NCBI RefSeq assembly: GCF_003443735.1
Contig: NZ_CP031969.1
Span: forward strand, 5,766,001 to 5,830,000
Reading direction: 5' to 3'
Length of the DNA: 64,000 bases
From: Streptomyces sp. CC0208
Lineage (GTDB): Bacteria; Actinomycetota; Actinomycetes; Streptomycetales; Streptomycetaceae
Position numbers and translations under genes: made by a program. A model generated the notes under the pieces. It was not told where the DNA came from and ran no database searches. It worked only from the letters and a program-made list of their open reading frames with translations. Positions 34,693 to 44,169 of the stretch are shown one piece after another; positions within the stretch are counted from its first letter, which is position 1, and each line of letters starts with the position of its first letter.

Positions 34693-37221
34693 CTACACCC
34701 ACGTCCGGGGGCGGTAACGGTTGGCTCGTTCCACCAGGTCGATCCTCTCCTCGCCGCGCTGCGCGAGACGGGCCAGCGCGCGGTACGAACGCTCCAGGCC
34801 GAAGCGCAGTCCTCGCTCGTCCAGTCCGCTGCCGAGCAGTGCCCGTCCCCCGGTGGCGGGGGCGACGGAGTCCTGGCCACCGGAGAGTATCCAGTCCAGG
34901 GCCGCGCCCAGCACCTCGGCCGACAACTGCTCGCGACGCGCCGGATCCAGTCCGTACGCGTCCAGCGCCTCGACCTGCCCGGCGGCGGCGGTCAGGTCGT
35001 CCAGGAAGGGTACGTCGCCCGCGGTCGCGGTGCGGCCACGCAGCCGCGCGCGGACGGCCGCCACCCGGGCGCCGGTGTAGTGGATGGAGGACTCCGGCAC
35101 CGACTCCAGCGTCCGCACCGCGCTGCGGCGGTCCCCGGTCGCCAGTTGCACGCGTGCGAGGCCGAACGCGGCGCTCACATAGCTGGGGTCGGTCGACCAG
35201 ACCAGGCGGTAGTACTCGGCTGCGTTGTCGAGCTGGCCGAGCACCTCCGCGCACAGGCCGAGGGCGAGCTTGGGGGCGGGCTCGCCGGGGAAGGCGTCGT
35301 AGATCGCGTCGAAGGCGAGCGCGGCGGCCTCGTGGTCGCCGGTCACCAGGGCGGCCACGCCCCGGTACCAGACCACCCGCCAGTCGTCGGGCCGCTCGTC
35401 CTCAAGCCGCCGCAGCGCCTCGTCCGCGGTGTGCGCGTCGCCGTTCTCCAGCCAGGCGCGGACCTGCCTGAGCCGTGACTCCGCCGACGGGGCCGGCGCG
35501 GCCGCGAGGGCGCCGAGCAGCTCCGCGGGCGCGGTGGTCATGAGCCCCGCGAGGAAACCGGCGTTGGGGTCGGAGGGGTCGACGTGGGGGACGGGCAGCG
35601 CGAGGGAGGCGACGGGAGCGTTGACCGGCTTGACGAGGGACTGAGGGGCACCGAGGACTCCGCCGCCCGGCCGCTCGGCACCCGCGCCGCCCACCGCATG
35701 GGAGGCCTTCCGGGCAGGCAGCACCCGTCCCCCCAGCCGCGACACCTCCCCGTCCAGCTTCGGGAACAGCTCCGTGTCCGTGACCCGCACTTCGGGGCCG
35801 AAGAGGGTCGACAGGGCGGGTCTGGCGCGGCCCGTCTGCAGGGAGACGACCTCACGCAGCACCCCCGTCAGCTGGTCCGACATCTCCTGCGCGGAGGCGA
35901 AACGGCGGGCGGGGTCGGGGTCGGTCGCGCGCACCAGCAGCCGGTAGAAGGACTCGTACCGGCGGAAGACCTCGATGTGGTCGGGGTCGGGCAGCGAGTC
36001 GACGAAGACGTTGGTGTAGCCCTGGAAGTCGAAGGACAGCACGGCCAGGGTGCGGCCGACCGTGTACAGGTCGGAGGCGACCGAGGGGCCCACATCGGCG
36101 ACCTCGGGCGCCTGGTAGCCCACCGTGCCGTAGATGGCCGACTCCTCGTCGTCCATCCTGCGCACCGCGCCCATGTCGATCAGCTTGAGCTGGTCCTCGG
36201 TCTGGATGGCGTTGTCGACCTTGAAGTCGCAGTACAGGAGGTTGCGGCTGTGCAGGTGACCGAGTGCCTCCAGGGCCTCGATGCCGTAGGCGCACGCCTG
36301 CTCCACCGGCAGCGGGTCCCGCTTGCCGTCGGCCGAACGGCGGCCGTTGGCGATCTCCTTCAGCGACTTGCCGCCGACGTACTCCATGACGATGTAGCCG
36401 TCGAGCGAGCCGGTGCGCTGGTCGAGATGTTCCACGAAGTTGTAGATCCGCACGATGTTGGCGTGCTCGATCTCCGCGAGGAAGCGCCGCTCGGAGATCG
36501 CGGCGGCCATGGCGTCCTGGTCGCCGGTGTCCAGCAGGCCCTTGAGGACCACCCAGCGGTCGGACACCGCGCGGTCCACGGCGAGATAGACCCAGCCGAG
36601 ACCGCCGTGCGCGAGGCAGCCCGCGACCTCGTACTGGCCGTGCACGATGTCGCCGGACTTCAGCTTCGGCACGAACGAGTACGGGTGGCCGCACTTGGTG
36701 CAGAAGCCCTCGGTGCGCCCGGACTTCTCCCCGCGTGAACGCCCCACCGGGGCACCGCAGTCGGAGCGCGAGCAGAACCGCTTGCGCTCGGGCACCTCGG
36801 GGTTCTCCAGGACCATCACGCGCGGGTCGGGCCGCGGCACCCCGGGCACCTCGACGAGCCCCGCGCCGAGCCGGCCGCGCCCGGTCGAACCGGCGGTCGA
36901 GCCGGAGCCGCGCACCGACACCGAGCGGCCCGTGGACTTCCCGGAGACCGAGCGCGAGAGCCGTCCCGACACCGAGCGCCGTGACTTCGACGAGTGCGAG
37001 GACGTCCGCGCGGAACCGCGGCCGGTGGCGCGCGCACTGCCGCTGCCCTGCGAGTCCCTGCCGTCGCCCGCCGTACCGGAGCGCGACGAGCCGGGCCGGG
37101 CCGCCCCGGCCGGGAGGACCGGTGCGAGACCACAGGTGTCGCAGTACAGCTCGCCGCCGCCCATGTCCTCGTACGTCCCCTCGCAGCCGGGCCGCTGGCA
37201 GGGCTGCTGTTCCTGACTCAT
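34693..37221 (-). CDS. pknG: PknG-type Ser/Thr protein kinase
   Basis: An 842-residue soluble kinase. Order: zinc site C8/C13/C27/C30; Ser/Arg-rich linker (45-110); a second rubredoxin-like site C150/C155/C174/C177; kinase domain about 196-460 with GGLGWVYLA glycine loop, Lys227, Asp332 in LLYCDFKVDN, and DMG in place of DFG; then a C-terminal TPR region (about 560-840). This is the PknG architecture, which in mycobacteria phosphorylates the FHA protein GarA to steer glutamate metabolism. The ATG overlaps the upstream stop (ATGA). Confidence 0.93.
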   Translation of the reverse strand: MSQEQQPCQRPGCEGTYEDMGGGELYCDTCGLAPVLPAGAARPGSSRSGTAGDGRDSQGSGSARATGRGSARTSSHSSKSRRSVSGRLSRSVSGKSTGRSVSVRGSGSTAGSTGRGRLGAGLVEVPGVPRPDPRVMVLENPEVPERKRFCSRSDCGAPVGRSRGEKSGRTEGFCTKCGHPYSFVPKLKSGDIVHGQYEVAGCLAHGGLGWVYLAVDRAVSDRWVVLKGLLDTGDQDAMAAAISERRFLAEIEHANIVRIYNFVEHLDQRTGSLDGYIVMEYVGGKSLKEIANGRRSADGKRDPLPVEQACAYGIEALEALGHLHSRNLLYCDFKVDNAIQTEDQLKLIDMGAVRRMDDEESAIYGTVGYQAPEVADVGPSVASDLYTVGRTLAVLSFDFQGYTNVFVDSLPDPDHIEVFRRYESFYRLLVRATDPDPARRFASAQEMSDQLTGVLREVVSLQTGRARPALSTLFGPEVRVTDTELFPKLDGEVSRLGGRVLPARKASHAVGGAGAERPGGGVLGAPQSLVKPVNAPVASLALPVPHVDPSDPNAGFLAGLMTTAPAELLGALAAAPAPSAESRLRQVRAWLENGDAHTADEALRRLEDERPDDWRVVWYRGVAALVTGDHEAAALAFDAIYDAFPGEPAPKLALGLCAEVLGQLDNAAEYYRLVWSTDPSYVSAAFGLARVQLATGDRRSAVRTLESVPESSIHYTGARVAAVRARLRGRTATAGDVPFLDDLTAAAGQVEALDAYGLDPARREQLSAEVLGAALDWILSGGQDSVAPATGGRALLGSGLDERGLRFGLERSYRALARLAQRGEERIDLVERANRYRPRTWV

Positions 37222-38546
37222 GACGACTCCCCCCTCCGGTCCTCGGGCCCGCTCTGCGGCACCCGCGGGGCGCCCAGCAGTTCGGCGACCGCGTGCTGGT
37301 AGCGCAGCACGGCCTGTTCGGCGACCCTCAGGTCGCAGGGCGCGCTCCACAGCATCCGCCGGGCCGCGTCGTACCGCTCGATCAGGAACGGGTCCTCGGC
37401 CAGGCCGTGCCGGGCGACCTTCGCCTTGTACGCGTCGAGCCGGCCGCGCAGTTCCGCGCGGATCGCGAGCGGCGCGGTGACCGCGGTCAACGACTCGCGG
37501 GCGCGCAGCAGTTCGTCCTCCGCCTTCTGCTCCAGGGACTCCAGGAGCGGGGACAGGCGGTGCCACTGGGCGTGTCTGCGGTACTCGGCGGCGGTCGCCA
37601 GCTGCTCCTGGAGAGCGGTCGGCGGTCCGCTGACGACCGGCACCTCGGTGGCCGCGATCTTCGCGAGGACCTCACCGCGCGCGAGGCGGGCCTCGGCGAG
37701 CGTGCGGTCCGCGCGGGAGAGCACGTCCCGCAGCTTGACCAGCCGGGCCTCGGCGTCCTGCCGGACGGTGAGCACCGCGTCGATCTCCCGGCGCACGTCC
37801 TCCAGGGCGCGCGCCTCACGGTCGTACGCCGTGGTGTCCGGTCTTCCGCCGCCGGGGGCCGAACTTCCCGGCGCGGGCTGCCAGAAGGCGAGCGGGTCGG
37901 AGATCACCTGCTCGCGCAGCGAGGTGAGGGTGCGGGTGATGCGCTCCAGGTCGTCCCCGGACGGGTGCTCCCCGGGGCGTACGCCGACGGAGTGCGCGAG
38001 CCGGCGGGTGCGCTGGAGTTCGGCGGACAGCAGGTCTATCCGGGCGGGCAGTGCGGACCACACCGCGTCGGCGGCGACGACCATGTCCAGGCTCGTCGCG
38101 TACAGCTCGTTCATCCGCTCCACGAGCGTCACCAGCGAGAACCTCTCACTGAGTTTGCCCGAATTGCCGTGCAGGGTGGGCGCGTTGGCCGTGGCGGTCG
38201 CCGAGCCCGCGACCGTGACCGACTCGCCGCGCAGCAGCTCGGTCAGCTCCACCAGGTCCTCGCGGCTGGACCAGCGGCGGCGGGAGCGGATCCCGCGGGC
38301 GGAGTGCAGCGCGTCCGAGTACGCGTCGAAGTACGCCCACAGCAGGGTGATCGACGCGTCGGCGGACTCCCAGCGCTCCTTGGTGACCCCGGTGAGCTCG
38401 GCGCCCTCGAGAAGCCTGCGGCCCGCGTGGTCCTGAAGGGCGAGGAGTGAGGTCTCGATCGCCTCGTGCTCCGCGCCGAGCCGCGCCAGCGCACGGTCCA
38501 CCTCGTCCCGGTCCATCACCGGCCCAGGGGGTCCCGTGACGCCCAT
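37218..38546 (-). CDS. Coiled-coil hypothetical protein of the pknG cluster
   Basis: A 442-residue, mostly helical, charged protein with no signal peptide or membrane helix (for example ALARLGAEHEAIETSLLAL and the Arg/Glu-rich C-terminal half). AGAGGTGAT precedes the ATG at 38546. It is the link between the sensor gene glnH and pknG, coupled to pknG by a 4-nt overlap. It has no counterpart in the mycobacterial glnX-glnH-pknG locus that I know of. It may be an adaptor; that is inference from position. Confidence 0.8.
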   Translation of the reverse strand: MGVTGPPGPVMDRDEVDRALARLGAEHEAIETSLLALQDHAGRRLLEGAELTGVTKERWESADASITLLWAYFDAYSDALHSARGIRSRRRWSSREDLVELTELLRGESVTVAGSATATANAPTLHGNSGKLSERFSLVTLVERMNELYATSLDMVVAADAVWSALPARIDLLSAELQRTRRLAHSVGVRPGEHPSGDDLERITRTLTSLREQVISDPLAFWQPAPGSSAPGGGRPDTTAYDREARALEDVRREIDAVLTVRQDAEARLVKLRDVLSRADRTLAEARLARGEVLAKIAATEVPVVSGPPTALQEQLATAAEYRRHAQWHRLSPLLESLEQKAEDELLRARESLTAVTAPLAIRAELRGRLDAYKAKVARHGLAEDPFLIERYDAARRMLWSAPCDLRVAEQAVLRYQHAVAELLGAPRVPQSGPEDRRGESS

Positions 38547-38602
38547 CGATCACCTCTCGCTGCTGAAGTGTTGCTGGGTGGTTGTCTGATTGTGACGATG
38601 CG

Positions 38603-39679
38603 TCAGTTCTTGCGCAGGTACTTCGGTGGCGGCGGCTCCGACTTCGCCGAGCTCTTGTCCAGTGTGGCCGACAGCCACCTGTCGTACGACGCCTGCCAGC
38701 CGTCGGTGGTGTCCTTGCGGTAGTCCACCAGGACCTGGTTGACCCGGCGTACCAGGTCGTCGGCGTCGCTCTTCATCGCCACGCCGTAGTACTCGGTGGT
38801 GAAGGGGGAGCCCTTCAGTTCGACGGTGGGGTCCTGGGCGGCCTGGCTTGCCGCGAGCGCCCCGTCGGTGACCACGGCGTCGACCTCACCGAGCTGGAGC
38901 CTGACGAGACAGTCCAGTTGGTTGGGCACGGTGGTCCTGAGGTCCGCGGAGGCGACGAGCTTCCCCGCCCTCTTGTCCTCGTCCAGCTGGCTGAAGGCGG
39001 TCGAACCCTCCGCCGTGCAGATCTTCTTGTGCGCCAGCGTGCCGTCGTAGCCCTTGATGTCCGAGGACTTGGGGGCGAGGACCTGCTGCCCCGTCTTGAA
39101 GTACGGCGCGGAGAACGCCACGTCGGCCAGGCGCTTGCAGTTGATCGTCATCGTGCGCACGACCATGTCGACCCGGCCCTTCTGGATCGCCGGGATGCGC
39201 TGGTTGGTGGGGATCGCCTTGAACTGCACGGCCTTCGGGTCACCGAGGATGTCCTGCGCGATCCGGTGCACCAGGTCGATGTCGAAGCCCTCCAGGTCGG
39301 CTTTCGGCCCGCTGTTGGGGTTGCGGTAGCCCCAGCGGTAGCTGTTCTGGTCGACGCCGACGATCAGCTTGCGCTTCGCGCCCTCGCGGGCCTTGATCTT
39401 GTCTATGGTCGTGCCGTCCGCGCTCGACGGGGACAGCGTCTGCTCCTCCGGGTGCGCCTTGATCGCCGGGTTGTCGCACGGCTTGTCGTCCGCCGTCTGG
39501 TCGGCGCGGGTCAGGCCCGGGCCGCCGGTGCCCGGGCTGCCGTCCGCGCGCGACTGGGCCAGCGGCAGCAGCAGTGCGCAGGCGAAGCCGAGGACCAGGG
39601 CGCAGACGGCCGCCATCGCCCCGACGCCGCCCCAGCCCCTGAGGCCGGCCCGCACACGTCCACGCATCCGTATCAGCAT
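38603..39679 (-). CDS. glnH: GlnH-like amino-acid-binding sensor protein
   Basis: A 358-residue exported solute-binding protein (SBP_bac_3). After an N-terminal hydrophobic anchor (about 20-45) comes the two-lobed domain with KLIVGVDQNSYRWGYRNP, GFDIDLVHRIAQDILG, RIPAIQKGRVDMVV and VDAVVTDGALAA. In M. tuberculosis GlnH binds aspartate/asparagine-type ligands and passes the signal through GlnX to PknG. The ATG at 39679 has GAGAGGGGG 8 bases before it; a GTG at 39697 overlaps glnX. No transporter genes are nearby, which fits sensing rather than uptake. Confidence 0.88.
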   Translation of the reverse strand: MLIRMRGRVRAGLRGWGGVGAMAAVCALVLGFACALLLPLAQSRADGSPGTGGPGLTRADQTADDKPCDNPAIKAHPEEQTLSPSSADGTTIDKIKAREGAKRKLIVGVDQNSYRWGYRNPNSGPKADLEGFDIDLVHRIAQDILGDPKAVQFKAIPTNQRIPAIQKGRVDMVVRTMTINCKRLADVAFSAPYFKTGQQVLAPKSSDIKGYDGTLAHKKICTAEGSTAFSQLDEDKRAGKLVASADLRTTVPNQLDCLVRLQLGEVDAVVTDGALAASQAAQDPTVELKGSPFTTEYYGVAMKSDADDLVRRVNQVLVDYRKDTTDGWQASYDRWLSATLDKSSAKSEPPPPKYLRKN

Positions 39680-39693
39680 TGTCGCGCCCCCTC

Positions 39694-41163
39694 TCACCGG
39701 TACTCCGACAGCCTGCGCCCGATGCCCAGCACCGCGCCGGCCGCGCCCAGGACGGCCAGCACGGCGGCACCCGCCGACAGTCCGGTCATCGCGCCCAGAC
39801 CGTCACCCGCCGAGCGCTGGAACTCGGCCTCCTCCTGCTTCAGGGCCTTGGCGAGGTTGTCGTCGACGCTGTCGAAGCACTCACCCGTCGCGCCCTTGGG
39901 GCCTATGACCCGCAGCAGTGCCTCTTCGTAGTTGCCGTTGTCGTCCTGCTCGCGGGCCGCGGTGTGGCGCTGCTTCCACACCGCCATGTTGCCCTCGGCC
40001 GCGGTCACCGGCTGCTTGCCGCTGCTGTCGTCGGCGAGCTTCGACGCCTGGGCCAGGCCCTTGCCGAGGGCGTCCATGTCCTTGTCGAAGTCGTAGTCGT
40101 AGGCGTCGTAGGTGACGTCCTCGCCCTGGGCGTTCTTCTTGGTGATCGTCTCGGCGCCGCGGGCCACCAGCGTGAGGTTCTCGTTGCCGCGCGCCTTCAG
40201 GGAGGCGATCCGGGCGTCGTGCAGCACGTTGAGCGAGCGCACTCCGTGGTCGTAGGAGTCGTTGAGGCCCGCGCGGGCGACGGTGTGCCCGACGACCAGC
40301 CACAGCAGCACCACGGTCGCCGTCGCGGTGGCCGCGACCAGGCCGTGGTTGAGGACCCGGTTGGTGCGCCGGTAGTTGCGGTGCTGGGCCCAGGCGAGCC
40401 CGGCGAGCGCCAGGACGCCGAGGCCGATCGCGGCCCACGGGTAGGGCGTGGCGTCGGCGTAGTCGGCGCGCAGCCGCTGGTTCTCGCTCGTGTAGAGGTT
40501 CTGCGCCTTCGGGAGCATCTGGTCCTGCATCTTCTCGTTGGCGTAGCGCAGATACGCGCCGCCGACCGGGAAGCCCTGGCGGTTGTACGTACGGGCCCGC
40601 TCCACCAGGCCCTTGTACTCCGGCAGCAGGGTGTTGAGCTCGGCCACGGTCCTCGCGGCGGGGGAGTCCGGGTCGGAGTTCGAGGCGGCCCTGACCAGAC
40701 CGGCCGCGGCCAGGTCGATGTCCTTCTCGTACAGCTCGCGGGAGGCGGTCGTCTCCTGGCCGCCGGCGAGGAAGGCGCTGGAGGCCGCGGTGTTGGCGTC
40801 GGCCAGGTAGCGGTAGATGTCGGCGGCTGCGCTGCTGAGCGGCTGGCTCTTGTGCAGCACGTCGTCCGCGGCGGCGGCCCGGTCGTTGGTCTGCCAGGCG
40901 GTCACCGCACCGAAGAGGACGACGAGCAGGGCGAGTGCCGCACCGATGATGCGCAGCCGGCCCGGCTCGGTGGTGGCGGCCGCGCGCAGCTGGTCGAAAC
41001 CCTCCGCGAAGGCCGTACGACGAGCGGGTGCCCGGCCCGGTGCGGCGGTCGGCGGGGGTGCCTGCGGGGCCGGGGCCGCAGGGCCCGGCTGCGGCGGCAC
41101 GGCCGGCATCGTGGGCACCCCGGCACCCGGTGGCGCCGCGCTGCTCTTCGGCGGGTGTGTCAC
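39694..41163 (-). CDS. glnX: GlnX-like transmembrane transducer
   Basis: A 489-residue membrane protein: Pro-rich cytoplasmic start (about 1-60), then TM1 (IIGAALALLVVLFGAVTAW), an extracytoplasmic helical domain, TM2 and TM3 (AAIGLGVLALAGLAWA; ATATVVLLWLVVGHTV), a second outer helical domain, and TM4 (about 455-478). This matches GlnX, which relays ligand-bound GlnH to PknG. The GTG at 41163, with GGGGGAGG seven bases before, is preferred over an ATG 21 codons upstream. It heads the leftward signalling block. Confidence 0.87.
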   Translation of the reverse strand: MTHPPKSSAAPPGAGVPTMPAVPPQPGPAAPAPQAPPPTAAPGRAPARRTAFAEGFDQLRAAATTEPGRLRIIGAALALLVVLFGAVTAWQTNDRAAAADDVLHKSQPLSSAAADIYRYLADANTAASSAFLAGGQETTASRELYEKDIDLAAAGLVRAASNSDPDSPAARTVAELNTLLPEYKGLVERARTYNRQGFPVGGAYLRYANEKMQDQMLPKAQNLYTSENQRLRADYADATPYPWAAIGLGVLALAGLAWAQHRNYRRTNRVLNHGLVAATATATVVLLWLVVGHTVARAGLNDSYDHGVRSLNVLHDARIASLKARGNENLTLVARGAETITKKNAQGEDVTYDAYDYDFDKDMDALGKGLAQASKLADDSSGKQPVTAAEGNMAVWKQRHTAAREQDDNGNYEEALLRVIGPKGATGECFDSVDDNLAKALKQEEAEFQRSAGDGLGAMTGLSAGAAVLAVLGAAGAVLGIGRRLSEYR

Positions 41164-41357
41164 TGTTTGACCTCCCCCATGGTCATCCCTCGCCGCAAGT
41201 ATCGCTGCCGGGACCGACATCCGCACCGGGCTTCACTCGATCTTGATCGGATCGCAGCGGATCGCCCGTCGGCGGCTCCGCGTTCCGCACCACCCCTTGC
41301 CCATCAATACGCCCCTGGAATCGGTTCGGTTCCCCCGGGGCGCGTAGGGTCGCCGTC

Positions 41358-41948
41358 GTGCGCGGGGTGCGAGTGGTGATGATCGGCGGAACGTCGAACA
41401 CCGGTAAGTCCACGGTCGCCGGGGCGGTCGCGGAACGCCTCGGCTTCACGCATCGCTCGACGGACCTGCTGGCGAGACACCCGGGGCGGCCCTGGCGCAC
41501 GCCGGAGCGGGAGGTGCCACCGCATGTGGCCGAGCACTACGCCACCCTCGGCGTCGACGAGTTGATCGACTCGGTCCTGGCCCACTACGAGCGGCTCTGG
41601 CCCCGCGTCGAGGAGCTGGTCGGGGCGCACGCCGCCGGTCCGGGGCTGGTCCTGGAGGGCTCCGCCCTGTGGCCGGAGCGGGTCGCCGCGCTGGACGCCC
41701 CGCACACGGCCGCCGTATGGCTCACCGCCGGCGAGGACGTCGTACGCGCCCGGATCCGTGCGGGCGGGCGCTACGACGAGGCGTCCGAGGCGGAGCGCGC
41801 GCTGATGGACAAGTTCCTGGCCCGGAGCGTGCGGTACCAGGAGCTCATGGTGGAGACCGTCGACCGGCTGGGACTGCCCCGCGTCGACGTCGGACACGAC
41901 ATGACCGTCTCCGAGGTGGCCGACGCGGTGCTCGCTCAGGCCTCGTAG
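41358..41948 (+). CDS. P-loop kinase, 2-phosphoglycerate-kinase-like
   Basis: A 196-residue nucleotide-binding protein with GGTSNTGKST Walker A at residues 9-18, an RSTDLLARHPG segment like that in archaeal 2-phosphoglycerate kinases, and a lid-type Arg pair in VRARIRAGGR. It would phosphorylate a small molecule; the substrate cannot be read. GTG start. It diverges from glnX and its last 13 nt overlap the end of the convergent csnK. A zeta-toxin is an alternative, but no antitoxin is present. Confidence 0.8.
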   Translation: MRGVRVVMIGGTSNTGKSTVAGAVAERLGFTHRSTDLLARHPGRPWRTPEREVPPHVAEHYATLGVDELIDSVLAHYERLWPRVEELVGAHAAGPGLVLEGSALWPERVAALDAPHTAAVWLTAGEDVVRARIRAGGRYDEASEAERALMDKFLARSVRYQELMVETVDRLGLPRVDVGHDMTVSEVADAVLAQAS

Positions 41949-42907
41949 TACGCCCGCACTCTCTCCTGCACCCGCGGTGACGCCCCCGCCCGGTCCAGGC
42001 CGAGGAGCGCGGCGCCGAGGACCGGACGCGCCGTCACCACCTGGGGCACGGCCTTCGGGGCGCGGGCCGCCAGGAGATCCCGCACCCCGTCGTCCAGTTG
42101 GGGGTGCCGGGCGGCCAGGACACTGCCGCCGAGCAGGACCGGGGTCTCCTCGTCGAGGAGGTCGAGGCGGGTCAGGGCCACCGTCGCCATGGACACCACC
42201 TCGTCGGCCAGGCGGTCGACGAGCGAGCGGGCCACGGCGTCGCCGGCGGCGGCCGCGGCGAAGAGCACCGGGGTCAGTTCGTGGCGGCGGGCCGGGGCGA
42301 TCTCCTCCAGGTGCAGGGCCTCGATGAGGGCGTACATGGACGCCAGCCCGAAGTGGAGCGGGAGCACGCGCGCGAGGTCGGTGTCGGCGCCCCGCCCGTC
42401 CTCCGCGCGGGCCGCGTGCCACAGCGCCTCCTCGGCGAGGCCCCAGCCGCCGCCCCAGTCGCCGGAGATCCGGCCGAGCGCGGGGAAGCGTGCGGTACGG
42501 CCGTCGGGGCGCATGCCGACGCAGTTGATGCCCGCGCCGCACACCACGGCGACCCCGCGCGGTTCGGTGATCCCGGCCCGCAGGATCGCGAAGGTGTCGT
42601 TGCGGACCTCCACGTCCGCCCCCCACGCGCGCGCGTGCAGCGCGGCGGCCAACTGCCGCTCCTCCACCGGGAAGTCGGCGTTGGCGAGGCACGCCGAGAC
42701 GTGCTCCACGGAGCTCACCCCGGCGGCGGCGAAGGCCCGCCCGACCGCGTCGGCGACGGTGTCCACCGCTGCCTCGACGCCCACCACCGGCGGCCGGAAC
42801 CCGCCGCCGCGGGCCGTGGCGAGGACGCTTCCGTCGGCCGCCACGACCGCGACGTCGGTCTTGCTGTTGCCCGCGTCGACGGCGAGGACGCATGCGGTCA
42901 GGCCCAC
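41936..42907 (-). CDS. csnK: Sugar kinase of BadF/GlcNAc-kinase family (CsnK)
   Basis: A 323-residue ASKHA-fold kinase: phosphate-1 motif LAVDAGNSKTDVAVV at the start, phosphate-2 VAVVCGAGINCVG, and adenosine motif VLLGGSVLAA. In the csn operon it would phosphorylate glucosamine freed from chitosan oligomers. The GTG at 42907 lies inside the end of the GH4 gene (10-nt overlap), so it is translationally coupled. It is the last gene of the operon. Confidence 0.87.
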   Translation of the reverse strand: MGLTACVLAVDAGNSKTDVAVVAADGSVLATARGGGFRPPVVGVEAAVDTVADAVGRAFAAAGVSSVEHVSACLANADFPVEERQLAAALHARAWGADVEVRNDTFAILRAGITEPRGVAVVCGAGINCVGMRPDGRTARFPALGRISGDWGGGWGLAEEALWHAARAEDGRGADTDLARVLPLHFGLASMYALIEALHLEEIAPARRHELTPVLFAAAAAGDAVARSLVDRLADEVVSMATVALTRLDLLDEETPVLLGGSVLAARHPQLDDGVRDLLAARAPKAVPQVVTARPVLGAALLGLDRAGASPRVQERVRAYYEA

Positions 42908-44163
42908 GCGAGATGCTCCCGGTTGTGTGCGATCAGTCGGTCGGTGAGGCCCTCGGCGTACGCGTACTGGCCGACGAGAGGATGGGCGAGCAGCGCCTTG
43001 AAGACCCGGTCCCGGCCGCCCCGCAGGGCCGCCGCCAGCGCCAGGTCCTCGTACGCCGTCACCTGCGCCATCAGCCCCGCGAACAGCGGGTCCACGGCCG
43101 GCACCGCCAGCGGGGTGGGACCGTTGGGGCCCACCGCCGCCTGCACCTCGATCACCGCGTCGGCGGGCAGGAAGGGCAGCGTGCCCCGGTTGAGGGTGTT
43201 GACCACCTGGTAGGGACTGCCGCCCCCGCCGAGCAGCCCGGCGGCGAGGTCCACGGCCGCCTCCGAGTAGTAGGCGCCGCCCCGCTTCGCGAGCAGCTCC
43301 GGCTTCTCGTCCAGGGCCGGGTCGCCGTACATCTGGAGCAACTCCCGCTCCATGGCCGCCACTTCGGCGGCCCGGGACGGCTTGGTGCCGAGTTCCCGTA
43401 CGACCTCGTCGTGCGCGTAGAAGTAGCGCAGGTAGTACGACGGGACCACGCCGAGCCGGTCGAGGAGCGGGCGCGGCAGGTGCAGGTCGGCGGCGATCGT
43501 GTCGCCGTGCCCGGTGAGCAGCTTGGGCAGGACGTCCTCGCCCTCGGGACCGCCGAGCCGTACCCCGGTCTCCCAGGTGAGGTGGTTGAGGCCCACGTGG
43601 TCGAGGTGGACGTCGGCGGGCGTGACGCCGAGCAGAGCGGCGAACTTCCGCTGGAAGCCGATCGCCACGTTGCACAGCCCGACCGCCTTGTGCCCGGCCT
43701 GCAGCAGGGCGCGGGTGACGATTCCCACCGGGTTGGTGAAGTCGATGATCCAAGCGTGCGGGTTGGTCCGGCGGACCCGTTCGGCGATGTCGAGGACCAC
43801 CGGGACCGTGCGCAGCGCCTTGGCGAGGCCGCCCGCGCCGGTCGTCTCCTGGCCGACGCAGCCGCACTCCAGCGGCCAGGTCTCGTCCTGTTGACGAGCG
43901 GCCTGGCCGCCGACGCGGAGCTGCAGGAGCACGGCGTCGGCGCCGTCCACGCCCGCGTCCAGGTCGGACGTGGTGACGATACGGCCGCCGTGGCCCTGCT
44001 TGGCGAAGATGCGCCGGGCGAGACCGCCGACCAGCTCCAGGCGCTCGGCGGCCGGGTCGACGAGGACGAGTTCCTCGACGGGCAGGGTGTCGCGCAGGCG
44101 GGCGAAGCCGTCGATGAGTTCGGGGGTGTAGGTCGAGCCTCCGCCGACCACGGTGAGTTTCAT
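42898..44163 (-). CDS. csnH: GH4 6-phospho-glycosidase (CsnH)
   Basis: A 421-residue family-4 glycosidase, which cleaves phospho- or plain glycosides by an NAD+- and Mn2+-dependent redox mechanism. The Rossmann start LTVVGGGSTYTPELIDGFA, metal/catalytic GLCNVAIGF and DHVGLNHLTWE are present. Within csn it would split imported chito-oligosaccharides. It starts 6 nt after csnG. Confidence 0.9.
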   Translation of the reverse strand: MKLTVVGGGSTYTPELIDGFARLRDTLPVEELVLVDPAAERLELVGGLARRIFAKQGHGGRIVTTSDLDAGVDGADAVLLQLRVGGQAARQQDETWPLECGCVGQETTGAGGLAKALRTVPVVLDIAERVRRTNPHAWIIDFTNPVGIVTRALLQAGHKAVGLCNVAIGFQRKFAALLGVTPADVHLDHVGLNHLTWETGVRLGGPEGEDVLPKLLTGHGDTIAADLHLPRPLLDRLGVVPSYYLRYFYAHDEVVRELGTKPSRAAEVAAMERELLQMYGDPALDEKPELLAKRGGAYYSEAAVDLAAGLLGGGGSPYQVVNTLNRGTLPFLPADAVIEVQAAVGPNGPTPLAVPAVDPLFAGLMAQVTAYEDLALAAALRGGRDRVFKALLAHPLVGQYAYAEGLTDRLIAHNREHLAWA

Positions 44164-44169
44164 GTCCGG

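Noticed and set aside
41358..41948. Zeta-type toxin
   Set aside because: The P-loop kinase form is shared, but there is no antitoxin gene and the sequence after the P-loop fits 2-phosphoglycerate-kinase-like proteins better.
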